Shown piece by piece: positions 55,824 through 64,000 of a stretch of 64,000 nt of DNA (positions are counted from its first letter, which is position 1; each line of letters begins with the position of its first letter). The stretch lies in the NCBI GenBank assembly GCA_030549175.1, contig JAUKUA010000001.1, positions 5,208,001-5,272,000 on the forward strand, read 5' to 3'. The translations under genes and the position numbers were made by a program. Source of the stretch: Lasiosphaeris hirsuta (Eukaryota > Ascomycota > Sordariomycetes > Sordariales > Lasiosphaeriaceae). Below the pieces are notes generated by a model. The model was not told the DNA's origin. It did not search any database and was given only the letters and a program-made list of their open reading frames with translations.

Positions 55824-58800
55824 ATGTTTGATCTTGCCGAGTCTCCGCTGCCTGCCAACTTTGAGGTCATGAACCGAAAGGTGCGATCGTTTCGTACGAG
55901 TGACTCACTCTCACCCACACTGCCCACACTGTTTCCCTGGCACTCACTGACCGCTCGCTCAGAAGGAGATCACATCCAAACTCCGGCCCAATCTGAACCT
56001 CTTACTTACTCCCGTCACGGCTCTTGCCATATACCAGCCCCAGTCCGGTCATGTCTTCGTCCTCGCAGGCGAGGATATCTGGCTGAAAGTCTATGACGTT
56101 GGTAGCTCCCGCCCGCTCGGCCAGCTCAAGATTTTCCGTTCTCAGCCTATTCACGGCATAAACGTCTCTCAGCCAGATCACCAGCTGGGAGTCAATGGCG
56201 GCCGGCTTCTCATTTGGGGTGCTCAGTCCGTGGCGGTCCTGTCCAAGGCTTCACTCCAAAGTCTCATCGAAGGACATGCTCCTGCCTCGCCCACAGAGTT
56301 TGAGGCGCCGGACTGGATCTATGACGGTATTCTGTTACCTTCGCCAAGTGCTGACGGCGTTCTTGTCACGGCCCATAACGAGATAATCCCCATATTGGCC
56401 AACTCGAGCCAAGATTCCGTGGTGTTTGGCCCATTGACATCCCCGTCGAGACCGATCCTCTATTCGGCCGATCTTTGTTGGCTACCTGCTGGCGATGTTC
56501 TCAACGAAGCTGTTCTTGTTGCAGGCGGCACTGTCTTTGGGGAGATCATCGTCTGGAAATACTACCTAAACGCTACACGGCAATCGCAACTGGAGATGCT
56601 CTTTGTCTTTACCGGTCACGAAGGGTCCATCTTTGGCATTTCAATCTCCCCAGAGATCGAAATTGCCCCTGATGTCAAGGTTAGATTGCTGGCAAGCTGC
56701 AGCGATGATAGGACGATACGCATCTGGGATATCACCGATCGTGCCCCGACAGACAAAGGGGCTAGCACTCCCCACCTCGGCGCTTTAGCAGCGGCGAGAG
56801 AGACTGGTTTTGGCGGGAATTCTGAAGTCAAGGTAGAAAACAAGGACGACTCCTCCCGATGCCTCGCCGTTGTGATGGGTCATATGTCTAGGATCTGGCA
56901 TGTCAAATTTTCTGGCCGTACGAACCACCACTCGCCACAAAAAAGTTACATTGATGTTTATTCATTTGGGGAGGATTGCTCAAGGCAGTTCTGGGAACTC
57001 ACATTTGATGCGGAAGCCTGGCAGAAAACACATGAGCTTCGACCTGGAGATGACTCTTTGGAGAGCAGGGGCTCGGACGACAGGTCAACATCAGAGATGA
57101 CCGGGGCCCTTCTAAGCCGAACCACGGAACGCTGTCACAGCGGAAAGAATATATGGTCTGCTGCTGTCAAGATGATAGGCGATGTCCCGCTGGTAGCTTC
57201 CGGGGGGGCAGATGGCAGGATTGTGCTCTCCGGCAAGATCAGCAACCTAGATGCTATCCCACAGCCTGCTATCGACGGCACGCCTCCCAAACCGGACTAC
57301 AGAGACATCGATCTAGCTCTCTCCTTCGACGATGTAAACCGGTATGCCGGTGGTACTCCAGAATTCCACGAATCTAACTCGACCAACAACGTGTCCAATA
57401 AAGCCAGCAAAGATTGTTTCCACCGGTATGTCTTCTTGTCAGAGGAGACTCTGCTCGCTACCACAACATATGGGAGATTTTTCCTTGGCACGGTGAAGGA
57501 TTCTATCACGTGGCAGGAAATCCCTGTTCCCGAGGCCATACAGAGTGATTTGAGGTCCTTCCATGTTGTCAAGAGCCCAGCACCACACACAGCAATCTTC
57601 GGCACCGTGAGTGGGAGGATTTATCTGTTCCAAGAGTCACATGAGATCAAGGAAGTGATAAAATTCTCGGCCAAAATAACAGATATTATATGTCTGCCTG
57701 CCTCTGGCCAACACCCCATGGACAAGTCAAATTCCCAGGCATGGAGCGTCATCGTCACCATCCTCGGCCTCAGCTACGCCCCAATGCTGGGGTTCAATAA
57801 TTCGACTGGCCTAGCACTTAGGCAGCCGATACCATATGACCCAGCATACCAGAACTATATCATAACTGCCGCCACTTTCTGTGGGCGGCACCTTATCATT
57901 GGCTCTAGGGTCGGGGCGATAACTGTCTACGAAATTGGTCCAAACAATTTCATACCACTCATGTCGAACAAGATTACTAAGAGCAAAGACGCCGTCACTT
58001 GCCTTCTACCCATGTCCAACGATCAAAACAGCTTTCTTGCTGGTTGTAGGGATGGCAGGTACAGCATCTTCAACCTTGAGGGCCCACTGATAGTCACGCA
58101 TGGTGTTCCTACACCCATTGGCATGATCGAGGGTGGTTGGTTCGCCAAGTCAGACTCGGGCGAGGATCTGATTCTCTACGGGTTTACTGGCAAGTACTTT
58201 TTTGTTTGGAATGACACGTCACGGATACAACTCGCATTTATTGAATGCGGAGGTGCACACCGGCCGTTTGCCTATACCTCAACCCCGGGGGATCCAAATC
58301 AGTTGAGACTCGTCTTCGTAAAAGCCTCACAACTGAGGGTGTACTCGCAACGCCGACCTGCACTGTTGTCGTTGAAGAGTGGAGGCCACGGAAGAGAGAT
58401 CCGTGCTGTGGCCGCCTGCGAGCATTGGGTTGCAACGGCAGCTGAGGATACCACTATCCTAATCTGGGCATGCAAAGACAGCGAGGGCCGAAGCCTGAAA
58501 AACATCAAGCTAATCGCTGCTCTGGAGAAACACACAGCGGGCATCCAATGCTTGAAGTGGTACAGAGACCGCTACCTGTTGAGCAGCGCAGGTAATGAGG
58601 AACTGTTTATCTGGACTGTTGGGGGACCGTTCATGGTGAAACTCCACGATGTCTACCGTGACTTTACACCGGACAGAGATCTGAGGATTATGGACATTGA
58701 CGTACATGACTACCATGTGCCTGAAATTAGCCACCGGAGCACTTTGGTCTCGTTCGTACTCTCGGACTCGACCTTTAGAACCTACGAGTGGTTCATAAGA

Positions 58801-59457
58801 GATGACGGCGAGTCTGAAGGGCTTCATCTCCTGGCTACCGGGCGCTACACGGGCGCCTGTCCGACACAGATCCGGCAGCTCCGAACCAAGGGTTTAGAGA
58901 TCCACGTTCTCACCGCGTCGACTGACGGCTGCGTGGCGCTATGGGTGGCGGCTGGAGAGCTAGACCCTGATTCCCACAAGCCTTCCTTTGTCGAGTTCTC
59001 CCTCGTTTCTGTCTTCAAGCTCCACCAAAGCAGCATCAAGTGCCTCGACTTATCCGCTCGGGAATACGCGACAGGCGTTCGGTGGATCATTATTACTGGC
59101 GGCGATGACAATGCGCTTGGATTCCTCGACCTCATATGGTGTAACAAGAAGCGCGCTTTTGTCTTTTCCAAAAAGTCTCGCGTCAAGGATGCCCACGCCG
59201 CGGCGATCACAGGCCTTCGCATTGTTGGAGAAGGAGAGGGTATGATAGAGGTGGCTACCGTCAGTAACGACCAGCGCGTGAAGCTCTGGAGAGCAAGCAG
59301 GAAGGAGGTCAAGGATGGCAATGGGGGGGTAACGGTAGCGTTGGTCGACAATCAGTATAGTTCTGTGGCGGACGCAGGTGATATCGAGCTCGTTGACTTT
59401 GGGAAGCTGATGGTGGGAGGTGTTGGCATGGAGGTGTGGGACATTTCGGGGGGATAG
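55824..59457 (+). CDS. RTT10: WD-repeat protein RTT10/WDR6 (Trm734)
   Basis: Large beta-propeller partner of the Trm7/FTSJ1 2'-O-methyltransferase that modifies position 34 of the tRNA anticodon loop; also linked to endosomal recycling. Exons 55824-55880 and 55963-59457 give 1183 aa, slightly longer than human WDR6. The first exon encodes MFDLAESPLPANFEVMNRK and splices in frame to KEITSKLRPNLNLLL. WDR6-like landmarks: EAPDWIYDGILL, GHEGSIFGISISPE, LASCSDDRTIRIWDI, MGHMSRIWHVKFSG, YSFGEDCSRQFWEL, VASGGADGRIVL. C-terminal propeller: WVATAAEDTTILIWAC, YLLSSAGNEELFIWTV, LTASTDGCVALWV, EVATVSNDQRVKLWRAS. The second ATG (MNRK at 55869) is another start option. Downstream lies a convergent tRNA gene. 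Confidence 0.93.
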
Positions 59458-59657
59458 GGGCGTAAAGCATGTTTCGGGGGTTTTATTTAGCATAGATGCG
59501 CGGATGACCTCCATTACCGCAAATTAGCGTCATGTAAAAAGTAAAAGAAGATAGATCAGCGAAACAGCGCCAATAGGTAGGAGCTAACACTTTTCGAGGG
59601 ACGATGTGACACATATTTTCTACAGGAAATTTAAGGAAAAGAATGGGCGCAAAAAGT

Positions 59658-59757
59658 TGATCGCGGCAGGGATCGAACCTGCGATCCTCTGCGTTTCCAA
59701 TTACTTGACGTTCAAGAGCTTGTAAAGCAGATGCCTTAACCACTGGGCCACGCAACC
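59658..59757 (-). tRNA. tRNA-Val, anticodon UAC, with 27-nt intron
   Basis: The minus strand folds as a complete cloverleaf. The acceptor stem is GGTTGCG against CGCGATC with discriminator A. The D arm is GCCCAGTGGTTAAGGC, the anticodon stem TCTGC/GCAGA, the T arm GCAGG-TTCGATC-CCTGC. The loop reads T-T-TAC-A before a canonical intron after position 37 (59694-59720, 27 nt); the mature length is 73 nt. UAC decodes valine GUA. CCA is not encoded, as expected in eukaryotes. The G2-U71 and U4-G69 wobble pairs weaken the acceptor slightly. The gene lies 200 bp from the WDR6 stop in opposite orientation. Confidence 0.93.
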
Positions 59758-60099
59758 GATGGTAACCGATCCCGGAATCTCACACTGTACCGTCACTGCG
59801 GATAACCCCGACTCACAGCGCTTCTCATTGGCGGCTACCGACACAAGGCGCAATGGGGAGTAAACGAACGAAACGGGAAGCGAACTGAAGCCATTGACAA
59901 CTTTTGCTTCAGACGAAGTTCATCGGCAACAGAGCTGCAATAATTCACAATGAAAGGCGCCAGAGCAGCCAATGTGCTGCTACACAGCAATTCGTACGCA
60001 CGCAGCATATGTTCCCGGTATGATTGGCACACACTCGCACATTTATGAGAGTTCGGGACGAGGCTGACAGTTGACCGCCGTCAATCTGCCAGGACGGCA
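59758..60099. other. Divergent region between the tRNA-Val and RRF genes
   Basis: 342 bp; no gene seen. It should contain the RRF promoter. The tRNA uses internal A and B boxes. Confidence 0.5.
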
Positions 60100-60927
60100 A
60101 TGGCCCTCCCCTTCCCGAACGCTCTAGCGACCTCCAGACACCAATTCGTCTCTGGCAGAATTGCCAGCAGCGGCCCTACGCTTGGGCATGCTTCTGGGGC
60201 GAACAGCGGTGTCAGGTTCTTCTCCGTCACCCAAACGGTCGAAAAGAAGAACGCCGGCAAAAAGGGCCAAAAGGAGGACACCAAACCGGCGAAAGCCTCC
60301 TCGTCCTCCTCCGCTGCCGACTCCACAGACGGCTCGGGGGCCGACCCCGAGAACCCGACCGTCTTCAACGACGTGACCGAGCAATTCCAAAAGGCCCAAG
60401 CACACACAGAAGAGCAGGTAGCACAGCTACTGAGCGGGGGCCGCTTCAACGCCAAGGTGATCGGGGCGCTGCCGGTGCAGCCGGACCGCAAGTCGACGCA
60501 GGTGTACCCGCTGCGGGAGCTGGCGACGGTGTCGCCGCTAGGCGGGCGACGCTTTAGCATCCTCGCGTTCGAGGAGTCGTCGATCAAACCGATCCTGAGC
60601 GCGGTGCAAAAGAGCGACGACTTCAACCAGCAGCCGCAGCGCAACGAGGAGAACCCGCTCGAGCTGACCCTGACGGTCGAGCCCGAGCGCGCCGACGCGC
60701 TGATCAAGCGGGCCAAGGACCTGTACCACACGTGGCGCGAGCTGCTTCGCGAGGAGACGCACAAGCGCAACAAGCTGCACGCCAAGTGGCAGGCGGATGG
60801 CACCATCACCGTGGATGTCTCCAAGAACTGCCGTACGAAGCTGCAGGTTCTGCAGACCAAGTACATGGACGCAATCAACAAAGCCGAGAAGAATACTTTG
60901 CGGCAAATCGAGTCCAAGCTCGGTTGA
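60100..60927 (+). CDS. RRF1: Mitochondrial ribosome recycling factor
   Basis: Splits mitochondrial post-termination ribosomes, with mitochondrial EF-G. Single exon, 275 aa. The N-terminal presequence has the RFFSVTQTVEKK cleavage-like region near residues 39-50, followed by a Lys/Ser-rich linker. The RRF domain covers about 95-275: VIGALPVQPDRKSTQVYPLRELATVSP, FEESSIKPILSAVQKSD, LELTLTVEPERADALIKRAKDLYHTWRELLREETHKRNK, and a long C-terminal helix ending IESKLG. The family Arg-rich helix is partly altered (RADALIKRAK), as in other fungal mitochondrial RRFs. It converges with the next gene over 177 bp. Confidence 0.92.
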   Translation: MALPFPNALATSRHQFVSGRIASSGPTLGHASGANSGVRFFSVTQTVEKKNAGKKGQKEDTKPAKASSSSSAADSTDGSGADPENPTVFNDVTEQFQKAQAHTEEQVAQLLSGGRFNAKVIGALPVQPDRKSTQVYPLRELATVSPLGGRRFSILAFEESSIKPILSAVQKSDDFNQQPQRNEENPLELTLTVEPERADALIKRAKDLYHTWRELLREETHKRNKLHAKWQADGTITVDVSKNCRTKLQVLQTKYMDAINKAEKNTLRQIESKLG

Positions 60928-61104
60928 GGAACACGTTGGCAAAAGAGGGAACAGTGGTTTCACGCTGCGAGATATGTCTAATGTAGATGCCTTGTACTGT
61001 ACAAATATCAATGCATGTGGTTTGGTACGGTATTGTTACATATGTAGAGTGAGGCGACAGCACAACCATTACGTGCTCGCGCTCGGAGATATCCCTTCGT
61101 TTCC

Positions 61105-62247
61105 TCATGCCCTCTTCGCTTGGGCTTTCGGGGCAGATTGGGAGAGCAATGACTGCACCTTCTCAATGAATGCCTGGGAGTTCGCTGCTGTGTAGGAAAA
61201 TGTCCGCCCATGGTAGTTCTCCAGCGTGGCCACTGTATCCTTCATGTCCACAAACGATGGCGGGTCATACTTGCCTAGGATGGCCGTCTCGACAATCATA
61301 GTCTTGATGTCTTTTGCCGGCTTTCCGACTTTGAAGTCCTCCTTGCTCGATTCCAGCCAGGCTTTCTCCTCAGCGCTGTTGAAGAAGACGGGCTTCCGCT
61401 CGTGGCGGTACCGATGGAACATCGCCTTGTGGTCAACCGTGACGCCTGCGTCCGAGTTGAACGCCTGCCCGCCGCCCATGATGCGCATCGACCGCATCGC
61501 TAACTCGACCTTGCCGAGCGACGCATCCGTGGCCACAGCTGGTCCGTACCCCGACAACGTCTTCAGTGTCACCACCGGTGTGTAGTCGGTCACAACGCCC
61601 TGCTCGATGCGGTTGACGAGCGCCTGTTCCTCCGGGTTCCATACCAACTTGGGTTGGTTCGCCACGCTATCGCTGTCGGGACCCTTCTTCTTGGCCCGCT
61701 TCTTATCATCTCCGCTGCCTCTGCCTCCTCTGGCTCCCCTACCACGGGCGGCGCCGCGCCCCCGGCCTCCTCTGGCTCCGTCAGACCTACGCTGAGCGCC
61801 GGGGCCGAGAGCTCGTGGGACCAGTCGCCCACCACGATCACTGCCACCACGCCCACCGCGCCCGGCACGACCGCCAAGGGTACCTCGCAGACTGCGCATG
61901 TTGATAATCTTGGACGGGTCGACAGGGCCGCTCGAGCGGCTACCGATGCCGGCGATTTCGGCAAGCCCGCGGAGTGGTGCGCCATTCGGCGCGCCATTGA
62001 GCGCTTCTCGGAGAGGCCTCGGGGCTAATTGGCCGAGCTGGTTAGCGGCTGTTCGTGAGCGCTGCTGGCTGCTGGGGCGGTCTTCGTCGAGAAGGGCGGT
62101 GGTCGTCGAGAAGGGCTGGCGGCCGCGGCGGGATATGCTGGCGATGCAGGGGAATTGGGCTGTGGAAGTGTTTGTGATTGATGCTCGGTAGCTGTCGATG
62201 GCGATGCTGCCGCGCCCGAGGGCGGTCTGGACGGCCTGGCGGCTCAT
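61105..62247 (-). CDS. RG-rich mitochondrial protein, possible small-subunit ribosomal protein
   Basis: Single exon, 380 aa, not firmly recognised. The N-terminus is basic with a presequence-like end (RRGRQPFSTTTALL near residues 41-54), so mitochondrial import is likely. Residues about 125-185 are an RGG/GRG-rich tract (GRAGRGGRGGSDRGG, then GARGGRGRGAARGRGARGG). The C-terminal half is ordered: PKLVWNPEEQALVNRIEQG, TLKTLSGYGPAVATDAS, MRIMGGGQAFNSDAGVTVDHKAMFHRYRHE, EKAWLESS. It resembles poorly characterised fungal mitochondrial ribosome-associated proteins; an mS46/Rsm28-type role is only a guess. The RGG tract is a potential PRMT1 substrate type, though PRMT1 is cytosolic/nuclear. Confidence 0.8.
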   Translation of the reverse strand: MSRQAVQTALGRGSIAIDSYRASITNTSTAQFPCIASISRRGRQPFSTTTALLDEDRPSSQQRSRTAANQLGQLAPRPLREALNGAPNGAPLRGLAEIAGIGSRSSGPVDPSKIINMRSLRGTLGGRAGRGGRGGSDRGGRLVPRALGPGAQRRSDGARGGRGRGAARGRGARGGRGSGDDKKRAKKKGPDSDSVANQPKLVWNPEEQALVNRIEQGVVTDYTPVVTLKTLSGYGPAVATDASLGKVELAMRSMRIMGGGQAFNSDAGVTVDHKAMFHRYRHERKPVFFNSAEEKAWLESSKEDFKVGKPAKDIKTMIVETAILGKYDPPSFVDMKDTVATLENYHGRTFSYTAANSQAFIEKVQSLLSQSAPKAQAKRA

Positions 62248-64000
62248 CTTTCTGTTGAGCAGCTCGGATTGACGAGGCCAGACAGACCGGACGTGGCTGT
62301 CACGATGGGAAAATGCTCAGGAAGCGAGGTCGTGGATTGAAATTATTGTAGGTGCTATGATTGGCTGCTTGCGATATGGTAAAGTGGGTCTCGTCCGAAC
62401 TCCTCGAGCCTCAATTGTACCAATGGACGATACGCATGTATCGCACAACCTCTGTCGCTTCGGATGCAAAACATAAGATCTCCTCCCCTTTAATAAAACT
62501 GGTCGGACTTACCAACCTCGGTATTTTATTTGTGATTTGGCTGGTTTATTCCTTTCCTAGAAATCTCCATTCGCATTTAGGTTGAGTCCTCACGTCTCTT
62601 GGCCCTGACCAATGCCTGAGCATAAATAAATACAAGGTTGGTAACAACTACGTGACACTCAACCACATTGAACATATGAAAAATAGGGTGAATTCTCAGT
62701 AAAACTATCATACGAGTATGTCCAGACTTGATTCATCAATTCGACCAATGGTGGTTCTTGATTTCCGATTGTGCGATTTCGATTCTGGTGCTTGAATAGC
62801 TCGAGTTATATGCTTGGTACTGCCGTGCCCTCGAAGAAACTGGTGCTAGGCAGGCAGGGCAGACCGTCAAGCAAACCACTTGTTTGATAGAGTTGTGACG
62901 ACATGCTAATAGTCTGATGTTGAGTATGGCTAGGTTAGCTTTTTGTGAGAACGGGAATGGGATTCCTTCCGCTAGAGTTGCTGACCGCTCCGTCGATTGA
63001 CAAGGTCGAGGGGAATTTGTCCCGCTTGTCCATATAGCTGTCCCATTCGGATTATTAGAGCCACCTGCCTTTCTAGATTTGGAAGGCGACTTTCCACCCA
63101 GTTGCAACATCCGTTGATGCAAACGGGAATGATCAGATGAGGCTGCCGAAAAGATGGCAGCTGAGAGACGCCGCCATGCCCAAGGTAGTTCTACCAACCT
63201 CCAGTAATTGTGGCGTCAGAACTCAGGACCCCAGGGGACTGTTGAATTCCCTACTCCTGCAGCGATGGAGAGGGGTTGACGGCATTTGAATCCTTGAAAA
63301 TAATTCGGTAACTACCCGTCCCGGTGGCTCGAGGTGTTCACATTGAACAATCTGGATATACGAAGAAAATGATACAAGTCGACGACACTCTGCAGTGTAT
63401 TTCTCTGCTACGAAAAGTCGACAGAAGACCCGTTTCGAGAAAAGGTAAGTGATGCCTAGAGGGCTGGAGGCCCAAGTTGTCGGGTCCACTATCCACTCTT
63501 GTCTACCTGCCTTACCAAGATCGGGAAGGAAGCAGCCATAGGTACCTAGCCGAGACGTGGGTCGGCCCCGCTGTGCTGTCTTCGGCCTGCCCGACTACCT
63601 CCCCCAGAATGGAAAGGGCTCCAAAGGACTCCAGGCTCAAAGACTTTACCTCACTTCAAGCCCTCGTTTCTGAAACGTCCTCCTTCCACCGGTTTGATGT
63701 GCCCGTACAATCTTTGGTAATTCCTAGCGCCTTGACTACAAACGACCCCAATCGCTGCTCATCTCCACACAAAATATCGCGGCCACGCTCGGGACTCCCA
63801 CGACAGGAATCTGCATCCACCAGGCTGGACCGGGCGGTTTCCCGCCAACATCTCCAAATCCCGAAACCCCACAGCTGCAGCAGCACACTCACTCTACACA
63901 CCAGTATCGGTATCCTCCCAGGTGGAGCAGAGCTTGCTCGGAATACCTCATGCGGGTGATAGTGGGTTTCTGGGCTGGACAACGCTGATTCCCCTTGGCC
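62248..64000. other. Gene-poor right end of window
   Basis: 1.75 kb. Frames at 62736-63197 (minus) and 63477-63959 (plus) are Ser/Arg/Pro-biased without motifs and overlap other frames. No gene, RNA or repeat can be supported; a gene start could lie beyond the window. Confidence 0.4.

Noticed and set aside
62736..63197. 153-codon minus frame at the right end
   Set aside because: No motif or family resemblance and biased composition.

Overview
The window is nuclear DNA from a filamentous ascomycete, most likely a Sordariomycete (a Sordariales-like genome is my inference; no species call is possible from this alone). The evidence is short spliceosomal introns of about 50-100 bp with GTRNGT donors, CTAAC branch points and YAG acceptors. 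Other evidence is fungal-only families (CFEM, SUR7/PalI, TOS1-like, PIL1, a KMT6 with a fungal-type tail), an intron-bearing tRNA-Val, and no operon-like spacing. I can support 23 protein-coding genes and one tRNA. I see no transposon ORF, no CRISPR array and no biosynthetic cluster core enzyme.

Layout. 0-16 kb is dense housekeeping: an ammonium transporter (+), a family X DNA polymerase (-), the MOB2 kinase activator (+), a PRMT1-type arginine methyltransferase (+), phosphoacetylglucosamine mutase (-), the MUS81 nuclease (+) and riboflavin synthase (-). 17-33 kb is looser and more accessory: a GT17 glycosyltransferase (+), a GPI-type CFEM protein (-), a pyroglutamyl-peptidase-like protein (+), a class III Old Yellow Enzyme (-), a BTB protein (+), a fungal amidoligase (+) and a TOS1-like cell-wall glycosidase (-). 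33-48 kb holds the RAD2/XPG nuclease (-), NatC subunit NAA38 (+), eisosome protein PIL1 (-), the H3K27 methyltransferase KMT6 (+) and a PPZ-type phosphatase (-). A 4.9 kb stretch with no recognisable gene follows. 53-64 kb carries a SUR7/PalI membrane protein (+), WDR6/RTT10 (+), a tRNA-Val(UAC) (-), mitochondrial ribosome recycling factor (+), an RG-rich mitochondrial protein (-) and a gene-poor end.

Most neighbours alternate in strand, so most intergenic regions are either convergent 3' ends or shared divergent promoters. Functional threads: three DNA-repair enzymes (POL4, MUS81, RAD2); cell wall and plasma membrane (AGM1/PCM1 for UDP-GlcNAc, TOS1-like, CFEM, GT17, PIL1, SUR7, MOB2, PPZ); translation (WDR6, tRNA-Val, mitochondrial RRF); and chromatin/arginine methylation (KMT6, PRMT1).

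The least-described gene is the amidoligase at 28481-30229. It keeps the glutamate and histidine motifs of its superfamily but has no partner gene beside it that would reveal its substrate. Exon boundaries are my own manual calls from splice signals and reading frame; none has transcript support here.
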